Shown here: positions 35,039 through 44,288 of the stretch, piece by piece
Layout: each line of letters starts with the position of its first letter
Position numbering within the stretch: the stretch's first letter is position 1
Origin: Polyangium spumosum
GTDB taxonomy: Bacteria; Myxococcota_A; Polyangia; Polyangiales; Polyangiaceae
Assembly: GCF_009649845.1 (NCBI RefSeq)
Contig: NZ_WJIE01000004.1
Location: forward strand, 372,001 to 436,000
DNA: 64,000 nucleotides
Reading direction: 5' to 3'
Notes under the pieces: model-generated
Seen by the model: only the letters and a program-made list of their open reading frames with translations
Database searches by the model: none
What the model was told of the DNA's origin: nothing
Position numbers and translations under genes: made by a program

Positions 35039-37312
35039 ATGTACGTTCGTGAATCCGTCATGGTCGGCGGCCGAGCCCTCACGCTCGAGACCGGCCGTCT
35101 GGCCAAGCAGGCGCATGGCTCCGTCCTCGTGACCTACGGCGAGACCATGGTCCTCGTGACCGCGGTCTCGCAAGAGGAGCGGCCCGGCCTCGACTTCTTC
35201 CCCCTGACCTGCGAGTTCGTCGAGAAGACGTACGCCGCGGGCAAGATCCCCGGCGGCTTCTTCAAGCGCGAGGCGCGCCAGCGCGACGAGGAGATCCTCG
35301 CCTGCCGCATCATGGACCGCCCGCTCCGCCCGCTCTTCCCCGAGGGCTTCAAGAAGGACACGCAGATCATCGCGACCGTCCTCTCGAGCGACAAGCAGAA
35401 CAAGGCCGACGTCCTCGCGCTCACGGGCGCGAGCGCGGCGCTGCACATCTCGGACATCCCGTGGAACGGCCCCATCGTCGGCGTGCGCGTCGGGCGCAAG
35501 GCGGGCGAGTTCGTGGCGTACCCGACGGCGGCCGAGATCGAGGAGTGCGACATCGACCTCGTCGTCGCCTGCTCGCGCGACGCGATCGTGATGGTCGAGG
35601 GCGGCGCCGCCGAGGCGACCGAGAGCGACCTCATCGACGCGCTCATGTTCGCGCACGAGACGGCGCAGCCGGTGCTCGACCTCATCGAGCGCGTGCGGCA
35701 GGCCGTGGGCAAGCCGAAGAAGTCGTTCACGGCGCCGCAGCTCGAGGACGCGATCAAGGCGCGTGTCGCCGAGCTCGTCGACAACGACCTGAAGTCGGCG
35801 ACCCGCGTGACCGACAAGAAGGCGCGCTACGAGGGCTACTCGGCGCTCAAGAAGAAGCTCGGCGAGGCGCTGCTCGCGGAGCTCGGCGCGGAGAAGTACC
35901 TCGCGAACGAGAAGCTCATCAAGGCCGAGTTCGAGGAGCGCAAGGCGCACGTCGTGCGGACCTACGTGCTCGACGAGGGCAAGCGCATCGACGGCCGCGA
36001 CACGCGGACGATCCGGCCGATCATGTGCGAGGCGGGGCTGCTCCCGCGCGTGCACGGCAGCGCGCTCTTCCAGCGCGGCGAGACGCAGGCGATCGTGACG
36101 ACGACGCTCGGCACCTCGACGGACGAGCAGAAGATCGACGGCCTGATGGGGGAGAGCTGGAAGCGCTTCTACCTCCACTACAACTTCCCGCCCTTCTCGA
36201 CGGGCGAGACGAAGCCGATGCGCGGCCCCGGCCGGCGCGAGATCGGGCACGGCGCCCTCGCCGAGCGCGCGCTCTCCCGCATGATCCCCGCGCAGGAGCA
36301 GTTCCCCTACACGATCCGCATCGTGAGCGAGACGCTCGAGTCGAACGGCTCGTCGTCGATGGCGGCCGTCTGCGGTGGTTGCCTCTCGCTCATGGACGCG
36401 GGCGTGCCGATCAAGTCGGCCGTCGCGGGCATCGCGATGGGCCTCATCGCCGAGGACAACAAGTACGCGATCCTGAGCGACATCCTCGGCGACGAGGACC
36501 ACCTCGGCGACATGGACTTCAAGGTCTGCGGCACGGCGCGTGGCGTGACGGCGATCCAGATGGACATCAAGATCGCCGGCCTGTCGCGGGCGATCCTGGC
36601 GCAGGCGCTCGATCAGGCGCGCGAGGGTCGGCTGCACATCCTCGGCAAGATGCTGGAGGCGCTGCCGGCGCCGCGGCCGGAGCTCAGCCAGTACGCGCCG
36701 CGTATCACGACGATCAAGGTCAAGCCCGACCAGATCCGCCTGATCATCGGCCCCGGCGGCAAGACCATCAAGGGCATCGTCGATCAGACGGGCGTGGCGA
36801 TCGACGTGGAGGACGACGGCACGGTGAACGTGGCGTCGTCGGACTCGGAGGCCGTGAAGAGGGCGCTCGACATCATCAAGGGCCTCACGGCGGAGCCCGA
36901 GGTCGGCGCGGTCTACAAGGGCACGGTCAAGCGCATCACGGACTTCGGCGCGTTCGTCGAGATCCTCCCCGGCACCGACGGCCTCGTGCACATCTCGGAG
37001 CTCGCGCACACGCGCGTCGAGCGTGTCGAGGACGTGGTGAAGGAGGGCGACACGGTCGAGGTGAAGGTCGTGAGCGTCGACCGCGAGGGCAAAATCCGCC
37101 TGAGCCGCCGCGAGGTGCTGCCGCTGCCCGAGGGGCAGGCCGGCGTGGAGGCGAAGGCGCGTATGGATCAAGCGCGCGAAGGGGGAGGAGGCCCCCCGCG
37201 CCGCAGCGAGCCGGGACGCGACGGCCCCCGCGGCGATCGTCCGCCGCGTGGTGACCGTGGTGATCGTCCCCCGCGTGATCGCGGCGACCGTCCGCCGCGC
37301 GAGCGTCGCTAG
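35039..37312 (+). CDS. pnp: polyribonucleotide nucleotidyltransferase (PNPase)
   Basis: PNPase is a trimeric phosphorolytic 3'-5' exoribonuclease of the RNA degradosome. The 757-residue product shows RNase PH domain 1 ([20 protein letters not shown]), the helical linker, RNase PH domain 2 with active-site region RRSIG-like [14 protein letters not shown] and [16 protein letters not shown], then KH ([15 protein letters not shown]) and S1 ([18 protein letters not shown]). The C-terminal tail of about 45 residues is Arg/Pro/Gly/Asp-rich ([15 protein letters not shown]), a likely RNA or protein contact extension. ATG 35039 gives [11 protein letters not shown]. In other bacteria PNPase works with Ro60; the Ro60 homologue here is at 62727. 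Confidence 0.98.
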   Translation: MYVRESVMVGGRALTLETGRLAKQAHGSVLVTYGETMVLVTAVSQEERPGLDFFPLTCEFVEKTYAAGKIPGGFFKREARQRDEEILACRIMDRPLRPLFPEGFKKDTQIIATVLSSDKQNKADVLALTGASAALHISDIPWNGPIVGVRVGRKAGEFVAYPTAAEIEECDIDLVVACSRDAIVMVEGGAAEATESDLIDALMFAHETAQPVLDLIERVRQAVGKPKKSFTAPQLEDAIKARVAELVDNDLKSATRVTDKKARYEGYSALKKKLGEALLAELGAEKYLANEKLIKAEFEERKAHVVRTYVLDEGKRIDGRDTRTIRPIMCEAGLLPRVHGSALFQRGETQAIVTTTLGTSTDEQKIDGLMGESWKRFYLHYNFPPFSTGETKPMRGPGRREIGHGALAERALSRMIPAQEQFPYTIRIVSETLESNGSSSMAAVCGGCLSLMDAGVPIKSAVAGIAMGLIAEDNKYAILSDILGDEDHLGDMDFKVCGTARGVTAIQMDIKIAGLSRAILAQALDQAREGRLHILGKMLEALPAPRPELSQYAPRITTIKVKPDQIRLIIGPGGKTIKGIVDQTGVAIDVEDDGTVNVASSDSEAVKRALDIIKGLTAEPEVGAVYKGTVKRITDFGAFVEILPGTDGLVHISELAHTRVERVEDVVKEGDTVEVKVVSVDREGKIRLSRREVLPLPEGQAGVEAKARMDQAREGGGGPPRRSEPGRDGPRGDRPPRGDRGDRPPRDRGDRPPRERR

Positions 37313-37324
37313 TCGAGGTGGATC

Positions 37325-37357
37325 GGGTTGATCAACGTCGAGCACGTTGATCAACCC
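37325..37357. promoter_or_regulatory. 14-bp perfect inverted repeat with twin GTTGATCAAC palindromes
   Basis: GGGTTGATCAACGT (37325-37338) is perfectly repeated in reverse at 37344-37357 with a 5-nt loop. Each arm contains the palindrome GTTGATCAAC, 19 bp apart. It lies 12 bp after the pnp stop and before the terminator. It can act as an RNA stabiliser hairpin or a double protein-binding site. Confidence 0.6.
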
Positions 37358-37371
37358 TTCGACCCCGAAAC

Positions 37372-37408
37372 AAAGGGGCGGGCCTTCCGGGCTCGCCCCT
37401 TTCGTTTT
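37372..37408. terminator. bidirectional intrinsic terminator between pnp and lysA
   Basis: AAAGGGGCGGGCC pairs with GGCTCGCCCCTTT (13 positions, one G-U) around 37372-37401 and is followed by CGTTTTTG. The complementary strand offers CCTTTG at its end, so it can serve both the rightward pnp and the leftward lysA. Confidence 0.8.
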
Positions 37409-37415
37409 TGTCGAG

Positions 37416-38702
37416 TCAGCCGAAGAGGCGGGACGCGGCCCAGGCCGCGGCGTCGCGTGATTCGTGGATCGCGGCCACGCGGCCTCCCGCGAGGAAGATC
37501 TCCGTCGGCAGGCCGCGCCCGTTGTACTCGCTCGCCATCACGAAGCCGTACGCGCCCGCATCGCGGATGACCACCGCGCGCGGCAAGAGTTCCGCGAAGG
37601 GGTGCTCGCCGAAGTCGTCGGAGCTCTCGCAGACGGGCCCGACGACACGATAACCCGGCGCCTCGCCGGCCGCGGGCGGAGGCCTGTCGATCGGCTCGAT
37701 GCGGTGCTTGGCGCCGTAAAGAGCAGGGCGGACGAGATCGTTCATGCCCGCGTCGATCATGAGCCACCGGCGCGAGGGTTCGCCGCGGGATCGCTTCGCC
37801 ATCACCACGCTCGCGCAGAGCACGCCGTAGGGCGCGACGAGCGCGCGGCCCGGCTCGACGACGATCCGCGTGCCACCAAAACCTCGCTCGGCGGCGAGGC
37901 GCGTGGCCGCGCGCGCGAAATCTGCCGGCGTGACGGGGCAACCCGCGCCGTAGTCGACGCCGTAGCCGCCGCCGAAATCGAGGTAGGCGAGGGGTTTGCC
38001 CGTCGCGCGGCGCTCGGCCGCGAGGTCGAGCACCACACGCGCGCCTTCGAGGTACTCGTCCGTGCGCGTGAGCTGCGAGCCGATGTGGCAGCCGATGCCC
38101 ATGAGCTCGAGTGCGTCTCCCGCTCTGTCGATCGCTTCGTACGCCGCCGGAAGATCGGCGAGCGCGATGCCGAACTTCGCCTCGTCGTGCCCCGTCGCCA
38201 CGTGCGCGTGCGTGTCGGCCTCGACGCTCGGGTTCACGCGGAAGGACACGCGCGCCTTGCGGCCGAGCGCCCGCGCGCGGGCCGCGACGCGCGTGATCTC
38301 CTCGACGCTCTCCATCTGCAGGGCGAGGATCCCGCGGTCGCCGACGCCGATCGCCTGATCGATCTCGCGGCTCGTCTTGGCGACGCCGCTGAACAGGATC
38401 ACGTCCGCGGGGAAACCCGCGCCGAGCGCCACGGCGAGCTCGCCGCCGGAGACGACCTCCGCCCCGCAGCCCGCCGCGCCGAGCGCGCGCACGATGGGGC
38501 CCGCCGTGTTCGCTTTGACGGCGTAGGCGATGAGGTGCGGGGCGCCTTCGAAGCCGCCGGCGAGGTCCCGGGCGGCCTGCACGATCGCGTCCACGTCGTA
38601 CACGTAGGCGGGCGTGCGCGGGGCGTCGGCCCCGAGGTCGAGCAGGTCCTCGAGGCGGAGACCACCCATCGTGGCGGCTCCGTGCGCGTCGCGTTCGAGC
38701 AT
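37416..38702 (-). CDS. lysA: diaminopimelate decarboxylase
   Basis: LysA is a PLP enzyme that converts meso-diaminopimelate to lysine. The 428-residue product starts at ATG 38702 (MLERDAHGAATMGG). The PLP lysine lies in IAYAVKANTAG; other fold-type III marks are GIGCHIGSQ, LDFGGGYGVDY, VEPGRALVA and the substrate-binding GPVCESSDDF. The length is normal for the family. It is monocistronic as far as visible, divergent from pyk with a 172-bp gap and convergent with pnp. No lysine riboswitch is apparent upstream. Confidence 0.95.
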   Translation of the reverse strand: MLERDAHGAATMGGLRLEDLLDLGADAPRTPAYVYDVDAIVQAARDLAGGFEGAPHLIAYAVKANTAGPIVRALGAAGCGAEVVSGGELAVALGAGFPADVILFSGVAKTSREIDQAIGVGDRGILALQMESVEEITRVAARARALGRKARVSFRVNPSVEADTHAHVATGHDEAKFGIALADLPAAYEAIDRAGDALELMGIGCHIGSQLTRTDEYLEGARVVLDLAAERRATGKPLAYLDFGGGYGVDYGAGCPVTPADFARAATRLAAERGFGGTRIVVEPGRALVAPYGVLCASVVMAKRSRGEPSRRWLMIDAGMNDLVRPALYGAKHRIEPIDRPPPAAGEAPGYRVVGPVCESSDDFGEHPFAELLPRAVVIRDAGAYGFVMASEYNGRGLPTEIFLAGGRVAAIHESRDAAAWAASRLFG

Positions 38703-38874
38703 GGGCCCTCGGGTAGCGCGGGGCTGGCACCGGGTAAAGACGCCATGGCGCGAGGCGTCGAGCGGGCTCGTCCCCACGACCCGGGAGGAGGGGCCATTCC
38801 AGGTCGGACGGCTCACGGACCTTCCCGGCGGAAGGCCCCTGTCAACGGCGCGGACGTCGTGCCATGCTCCGCCC

Positions 38875-40296
38875 GTGGTCGTACGTCGCGCGAAGATCGT
38901 CTGCACGATAGGCCCTGCGTCCGAGCCCCAGCTCGAGCAGCTCATCCGCGCCGGGATGGATGTGGCGCGGCTGAATTTTTCCCACGGCACGCACGACGAG
39001 CACGCGCGCAGGTTCCAGGCCGTGCGCGCCGCCGCCGAGGCCTGCGACAAACCCGTGGCGATCCTGCAGGACCTTTGTGGTCCCAAGATCCGCGCCGGCA
39101 AGTTCGAGGGTGGCACGATGGACGTGCCCACGGACGCGCACGTCGTGCTCGTCGAGGTCACGAAGGAGCAGCCGTTCGCCGCCCCGGGCGAGATGCCGAT
39201 CCTCTACGAGGGCCTCGCCGAGGACCTGCAGCCGGGCGACATCGTGCTCGTCGACGACGGCCGCATGGTCCTCACGGTGATCAAGGTGGACGGCCGGCGC
39301 GTGCACACCGCGGCCACGCAGGGCGGGCAGCTCCGCGATCGGGTGGGCGTGAGCTTGCCGGCGCGGCGCGTGCGGCTCGCGGCGCTCACGGAGAAGGACA
39401 AGGCCGATCTCTCGTTCGGCCTCTCGCTCGGCATCGACTACGTGGCGCTCTCCTTCGTGCGCACGGCCGAAGACATCCGGCTCGTGCGTGACATCTGCGA
39501 GGCGTGGGGCCGGCCGACGCCGATCGTCGCGAAGATCGAGACGCCCACGGCCGTGGAGCACCTCGAGTCGATCATCCAGGCGACGGACGCGGTCATGGTC
39601 GCGCGTGGTGATCTCGGCGTGGAGTTCAACCCCGAGCGGGTCCCCGTGATCCAGCGCGAGATCCTCGGCCTCGCGCGCGTGCACCAGAAGCCGGTCATCG
39701 TCGCGACGGAGATGCTCCAGTCGATGGTCACGAACTCGCGCCCTACCCGCGCGGAGGCGAGCGACGTGGCGACGGCGGTCTTCGAAGGGACCGACGCGGT
39801 GATGCTCTCGCAGGAGACGGCGACGGGCGCGCACCCGCCGCTCGTCGCCCGCGTGATGAGCCGCATCATCATGGAGGCCGAGCAGAGCAAGTTCTTCCGC
39901 CCGCTCTCCAGCGAGGTGCCCGGCGTGCGCTCGAACGTGCCCGAGTCCGTGGCGCGCAACGGCTGCGACATCGCGCGCGACATCGGCGCGCGGGTCATCG
40001 TGGCCTTCACGGAGAGCGGATCGTCGGCGCTTTATGCCTCGAAACATCGGCCCGTCGTGCCCATCATCGCGTTCTCGCCGAACGCGGCGACGCGCCGCAG
40101 GCTCGCGCTCCTCTGGGGCGTCGTTCCCTGGCCGATCGACAAGGTCACGAGCGCGGACGAGATGGTCGATCGGGCGAGCATGCTCCTGCTCGCGAACGGC
40201 TTCGTCTCGCCGGGGGACAAGTTCGTCGCGATCTTCGGCGCGCCCATCGGCGTGCGGGGCTCGACGAACTCGATCCGCGTGAAGGTCGTGGAATGA
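38875..40296 (+). CDS. pyk: pyruvate kinase
   Basis: Pyruvate kinase makes ATP and pyruvate from phosphoenolpyruvate in glycolysis. The 473-residue product has RRAKIVCTIGPASEP, ARLNFSHGTHDEHARR, LQDLCGPKIRAG, VAKIETPTAVEHL, VMVARGDLGVE and ATEMLQSMVTNSRPTRAE, all of the catalytic core. The start is GTG 38875 (VVVRRAKIV), since the only nearby ATG is out of frame. The last 4 nt overlap the following kinase gene (ATGA), so pyk and that Ser/Thr kinase are translationally coupled. Confidence 0.96.
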   Translation: MVVRRAKIVCTIGPASEPQLEQLIRAGMDVARLNFSHGTHDEHARRFQAVRAAAEACDKPVAILQDLCGPKIRAGKFEGGTMDVPTDAHVVLVEVTKEQPFAAPGEMPILYEGLAEDLQPGDIVLVDDGRMVLTVIKVDGRRVHTAATQGGQLRDRVGVSLPARRVRLAALTEKDKADLSFGLSLGIDYVALSFVRTAEDIRLVRDICEAWGRPTPIVAKIETPTAVEHLESIIQATDAVMVARGDLGVEFNPERVPVIQREILGLARVHQKPVIVATEMLQSMVTNSRPTRAEASDVATAVFEGTDAVMLSQETATGAHPPLVARVMSRIIMEAEQSKFFRPLSSEVPGVRSNVPESVARNGCDIARDIGARVIVAFTESGSSALYASKHRPVVPIIAFSPNAATRRRLALLWGVVPWPIDKVTSADEMVDRASMLLLANGFVSPGDKFVAIFGAPIGVRGSTNSIRVKVVE

Positions 40297-42257
40297 CGGA
40301 ACCCTCCGCCCTGCCGGGGCTCCCCAGGCTCGCGAAGTACGAGCTCGTCGAGGAGATCGGGCACGGTGGGATGGCGACGGTCTATCGCGCCCGGGACAAA
40401 CGCCTCGGGCGCGAGGTCGCCATCAAGCTCATCCACAAGCACCTGCGCGAGAACACCGAGGTCGGCGCGCGGTTCGTCGCCGAGGCGCGCGCGGCGGCGA
40501 AGCTCCGGCACCCGGGGATCGTCGAGGTCTTCGACGTCTCCAGCGAGGAGGACGGCGAGCGTTACCTCGTCGTCGAGCTCTGCCGCGGCACCACGCTGCG
40601 CAAGATCCTCCTCGCCCACCGCGACATGCCCGCCGAGATCGGCGCGTCGATCGTCCTCGTGCTCTGCGAGGCGCTCGAGCACGCGCACGCCTCGGGCATC
40701 GTGCACCGCGACGTGAAGCCCGAGAACGTGCTCGTCGAGCTGCCCGCCGATCGCGCGAACGAGGCGCGCTCGCGCGGCGACAAGGCCGACGAGACGCCCG
40801 TCCCCGAGGCGCCGAGCTCGTCGCCGCGGCCGGTCACGTCGCGGGCCGGCAGCCTCGGCGTGATCATCAAGCTCACCGACTTCGGCATCGCCAAGATCCT
40901 CGACGCGCAGGGCGTGACCTCGACGGGGCAGGTGCTCGGATCCCCCGCGCACATGGCGCCCGAGCAGATCGAAGCGGGCGAGGTCGACGGGCGCACGGAC
41001 GTCTTCGCGCTCGGCGTGCTCATGTACGAGTGCCTCGTCGGGCACCTGCCGTTCGAAGGGAAAAACCCGGCGCAGGTCCTGCGTCGTGTGCTCGAGGGCG
41101 ACTATCCGCCGGCGGACCATGAGCGGCCCACGGTCGGCGGTCGCTTCGCGCGGATCATCGACGGCGCGCTCGCGCACGCCGCGGCCGATCGGGTCGCGGG
41201 CCCCGGCAAGCTCGGCGAGCTCATCCGCGCCGAGCTCGAGGCCCTCGGCATCACCGATCCGCGACGCGAGATCGAGGCCTACTTCGCGGATCCGGCCGGC
41301 TACGTCGAGGCCCTCACGGCGAGGCTCGTGCCTTGCCTCGTCGTTCGCGGCGAGGCCGCGCGCAAGGCCGGTGATCGGACGGGCGCCGCTGCCGACTTCA
41401 ACCGGGCCCACGCGCTCGCGCCGCACGACCTGTCGATCCTCAAGCGCGTCACGAGCCTCTCGGCGAGCGCGGAGCGGCAGAAGCTCGTGCGCAGGGGGGC
41501 CGGCATCGTCGCGGTCGCCGTCGCGCTTGGCCTCGTGGCCTTCGGCGTCGCGCGCTTGCGCAAGCCAGCGGCCGCGATCGAGCCCGACGCGGGTCCGAAG
41601 ACCGAAGGACCGAAGGCCCTCGCGCAGATCCCCCAGAACCCGGCCGTCCTGCCCGACGTGTCCGCGGAGCCCGCGCATCCGCTCACGGCTCCGCCGACCC
41701 AGAGCTCCGCCGATGTGCCGCGTAGCATCCGCATCAAGCTCCCGATCGGCCCGAGCACGGCCTCGGCCTCGGCCATCACGGCGCCTCCGACGGCGACGCC
41801 GGAGAAGCGCAAGGTCGTCTTCCTCGTGAGCCCCCCGGGCGCGACGCTCGTCCTCGACGGCAAGGAGGAGAAGCATTTTTCCCGGACGTTCAAGCTCGAT
41901 CCCGGCCCGCACGCCGTCTCCGCCCGGGTGAAGGATTCGAAGTGTTGCAACACCTTCGAGGGCACCTTCGTGGTCGAGCCGCCGCCCGAGAGCGACCCCG
42001 AGGACGTGCAGCGCTTCCGCGTCCGGCTCACGCCGCAGCCCGCCACCGTCTCGCTCGGCCCCTCACCGGCCAACGCGCAGGTGGTGTGCTCGGACATCAA
42101 GTTGACGCTTTTTCCAGGTGCCAACCAGAAGGTGCAGCTCAACGAGGCCACCTACGACGGCAAGTGCCAGTTCACGGCGCCGGGCGAGGAGCCGTTCCGG
42201 CGCAACGTCAGTCTGCGCGCCGGTGAGCACAACGTCGTACCCTGGGCGGCGCGGTGA
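40293..42257 (+). CDS. Ser/Thr protein kinase with insertion and C-terminal periplasmic PEGA-like region
   Basis: The 654-residue kinase has IGHGGMATVYRARD, REVAIKLIHKH, HRDVKPENVLVEL near residue 139, then an unusual charged insertion of about 45 residues before IKLTDFGIAKIL, and GSPAHMAPEQIE. All catalytic residues are present. A helical linker follows, then one membrane helix near 408-425 (IVAVAVALGLVAFGVARL). A Pro-rich stretch leads to beta-rich repeats (RKVVFLVSPPGATLVLDGKE) typical of PEGA-type domains. The start overlaps the pyk stop by 4 nt. The kinase is probably membrane-spanning with the PEGA side outside. Confidence 0.9.
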   Translation: MTEPSALPGLPRLAKYELVEEIGHGGMATVYRARDKRLGREVAIKLIHKHLRENTEVGARFVAEARAAAKLRHPGIVEVFDVSSEEDGERYLVVELCRGTTLRKILLAHRDMPAEIGASIVLVLCEALEHAHASGIVHRDVKPENVLVELPADRANEARSRGDKADETPVPEAPSSSPRPVTSRAGSLGVIIKLTDFGIAKILDAQGVTSTGQVLGSPAHMAPEQIEAGEVDGRTDVFALGVLMYECLVGHLPFEGKNPAQVLRRVLEGDYPPADHERPTVGGRFARIIDGALAHAAADRVAGPGKLGELIRAELEALGITDPRREIEAYFADPAGYVEALTARLVPCLVVRGEAARKAGDRTGAAADFNRAHALAPHDLSILKRVTSLSASAERQKLVRRGAGIVAVAVALGLVAFGVARLRKPAAAIEPDAGPKTEGPKALAQIPQNPAVLPDVSAEPAHPLTAPPTQSSADVPRSIRIKLPIGPSTASASAITAPPTATPEKRKVVFLVSPPGATLVLDGKEEKHFSRTFKLDPGPHAVSARVKDSKCCNTFEGTFVVEPPPESDPEDVQRFRVRLTPQPATVSLGPSPANAQVVCSDIKLTLFPGANQKVQLNEATYDGKCQFTAPGEEPFRRNVSLRAGEHNVVPWAAR

Positions 42258-42344
42258 CGCGCGTGGAGGCGGGAGCTCGCGGATAGCGTCCCACGGCGCG
42301 CCAAATTCCGGTAGAAGGGTGCCTCGGTTACTCGGTTACGAGGA

Positions 42345-43391
42345 ATGACGGCGCGACCTCGTCTGCAGCGGGCTCTGCCCGGCGGGCTCCGGTTCGGGCG
42401 GGACCGCCGCGGCCCCAGGGCCTCCGGGCGCGCGTCGTTCGTGCCGCGGGCGATCGCGCCTGCGATCGTCCTCGTGTTGCTCTCCGTGTGTCGCTCGGCC
42501 CGCGCGGACGACATGCAGCAGTTCGAGCTCGGCAAGACGCGCTTCGACGCGGCGGAGTACGACGAGGCGGCCTCCCGCTTCGCGGCCATGCTCGACCCGG
42601 CGCAGGAGCCTTGTGAGCCCGAAGCGACGAGCGGCGCCGCGCCTTGCCGCCTCACGGACGCGGACCTCATCCAGCGCGCGCGCACGCTGCTCGCGGCCTC
42701 GCTCGTGGCGCTCAAGCGGTACGACGAGGCCGAGGCGGAGATCGCCACGATCCTCCGGCAGAACCCGACCTACGCGCCCGATCCTGCGGTCTTGCCGCAG
42801 GAGGTCGTTGATCGTTTCACCCTCGTGCGCGCGCGGCTGCGGGAGGAGCTCGACGCCGCGGCGCAGAAGCGCGCCGAGGAGGATCGGCAGCGGCGCATCG
42901 CCGAGCAGAAGGCGAAGGAAGAGGAAAAACGCTGGGTCGAGTCGCTCGTGAAGGCGGCCTCCGAGCGGCAGGTCATCGTGCAGAACTCGCGCCTCGTCGC
43001 GGCGATGCCGTTCGGCATCGGCCAGTTCCAGAACGGGAACAAGAAGCTCGGCTGGACCTTCGCGATCACGCAGGCGTTCACGGGCGCGTCGTCGATCGCC
43101 GCGTCGCAGGTGTTCAACTACTACGCGAGCTTCGACCAGACGATCGCGACGGGCGCCGAGCGCGCGGAGCTCGTGCGGCGCCAGCAGATCACGCTCGTCA
43201 TCAACCAGGTCGCGTTTGGCCTCTGGGCCGGGCTCACGGTGGCGGGCATCGTGCAGGCGCAGATCGCGTTCGTGCCGCAGAAGGTGACGATCGAGAAGCG
43301 CCCGCTCCCGCCGCGCCCCGCGCTGCGCGTCGTGCCGACGGTCGCGGTGACGCCGGACGGGTTTTCCGTGGGCGCGATCGGCGCGTTCTAA
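42345..43391 (+). CDS. exported TPR-containing protein
   Basis: The 348-residue frame starts at ATG 42345. An alternative GTG 42441 would give a neater signal peptide (VPRAIAPAIVLVLLSVCRS). The mature part has a TPR-like helical region (QQFELGKTRFDAAEYDEAAS, RYDEAEAEIATILRQNPTY), then a Lys/Glu-rich coiled coil (EEDRQRRIAEQKAKEEEKRW) and a Gly/hydrophobic C-terminal half (QNGNKKLGWTFAITQAF, VAFGLWAGLTVAGIVQAQI), suggesting one or two membrane segments. It follows the pyk-kinase unit by 87 bp. The function is unknown. Confidence 0.65.
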   Translation: MTARPRLQRALPGGLRFGRDRRGPRASGRASFVPRAIAPAIVLVLLSVCRSARADDMQQFELGKTRFDAAEYDEAASRFAAMLDPAQEPCEPEATSGAAPCRLTDADLIQRARTLLAASLVALKRYDEAEAEIATILRQNPTYAPDPAVLPQEVVDRFTLVRARLREELDAAAQKRAEEDRQRRIAEQKAKEEEKRWVESLVKAASERQVIVQNSRLVAAMPFGIGQFQNGNKKLGWTFAITQAFTGASSIAASQVFNYYASFDQTIATGAERAELVRRQQITLVINQVAFGLWAGLTVAGIVQAQIAFVPQKVTIEKRPLPPRPALRVVPTVAVTPDGFSVGAIGAF

Positions 43392-43401
43392 CCTTTCCGG
43401 A

Positions 43402-44037
43402 TCACGTGATGCGGCTGCTCGTCGGCCTCACGCCCGCGGGGCCCTCGTTGTGCTCGCGGCAGCCGGTGCGCGACATCATCTTCGCGCGGAACGAGACGCG
43501 GCCGCACGTGTCGCAGACGCAGAGGTTCTGATCGTACAGGTTGCGGTTCGAGAGGATGTCCGCGGCGAAGAGGCTGAGGACGACGTCGCTCAGCGAGTCT
43601 TCCTTCTGCGGCCGCGCGATCCACGACACCTTGGTGCCGATCCCGAGCGGCTGCACGCGTCCGCTCTTCGTGGCGGTCTCGAGGAAGCCGTCCTCGGGCG
43701 GATCGGTGATGAGGCCGCGGAGCGTGAAGACGACGCGCGAGCGCGCGCGGCCGAGGATCCGATCGAGCAGCGCCTTCGTGGCCGAAGGCGGCGCGCCCAC
43801 GGTGTTCAGCGTGTCGAGCAAGAGCGTGCCGGCCATGGGCTCGGTGACCTGGACGGGCCGCTGCATGCGTCCGGCGCGCACGAGGTACTCCTCGATCCAG
43901 GTCTTGAGCTCCCGCGCCCCCATGGCCCCGATCCCCACACCCTCGACGAACGCGAGCGCGCCGATGAGGGCGCCGCGGTCGTTGTCCGCGCCGGTGAGGA
44001 GGGTCGGGATCGAGCTCGTGGACGACGAAGGAGGCAT
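43402..44037 (-). CDS. unrecognised protein with C-terminal Cys/His cluster
   Basis: The 211-residue protein starts at ATG 44037, supported by AAAGGA 6 nt upstream. The N-terminal two thirds are alpha/beta with a Gly-rich start (GALIGALAFVEGVGIGAMG) and no motif I know. The C-terminal part carries LCVCDTCGRV and RTGCREHNEG, four Cys and a His that could bind zinc. It is convergent with the TPR gene (10 bp between stops). A regulatory or RNA-binding role is possible, but nothing in the sequence proves it. Confidence 0.65.
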   Translation of the reverse strand: MPPSSSTSSIPTLLTGADNDRGALIGALAFVEGVGIGAMGARELKTWIEEYLVRAGRMQRPVQVTEPMAGTLLLDTLNTVGAPPSATKALLDRILGRARSRVVFTLRGLITDPPEDGFLETATKSGRVQPLGIGTKVSWIARPQKEDSLSDVVLSLFAADILSNRNLYDQNLCVCDTCGRVSFRAKMMSRTGCREHNEGPAGVRPTSSRIT

Positions 44038-44182
44038 TGCGGGTCCTTTCAACGACGACGGGCGCTCGGAGGGGGCCCTGCAACGTGCAGTATCGCTCTA
44101 GCTCGCGGTGGGGCCAACATCGCCGCCGGGGGGCGGGGACCTCGGGACCCGATGCGCGAAACCTTCCAAGACACGACACGAA

Positions 44183-44211
44183 AAAATATCAGTGATTTCC
44201 GACCGAAACAA
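44183..44211 (-). promoter_or_regulatory. promoter candidate for the 43402 gene
   Basis: On the leftward strand TTGTTT (44206-44211) and TATTTT (44183-44188) are separated by 17 bp, in one of the few AT-rich tracts of the region. The leader to ATG 44037 would be about 140 nt. Confidence 0.4.
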
Positions 44212-44288
44212 CAACGACGAGGGACCACCGTCACGAAGGGTCGCCCGGGGCGGGACAGGGGCGGTGCGCTGACGTAGGTCCTTGGCTT

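Noticed and set aside
38703-38874. Lysine riboswitch upstream of lysA
   Set aside because: No conserved lysine-riboswitch core or terminator structure could be recognised in the 172-bp divergent gap.
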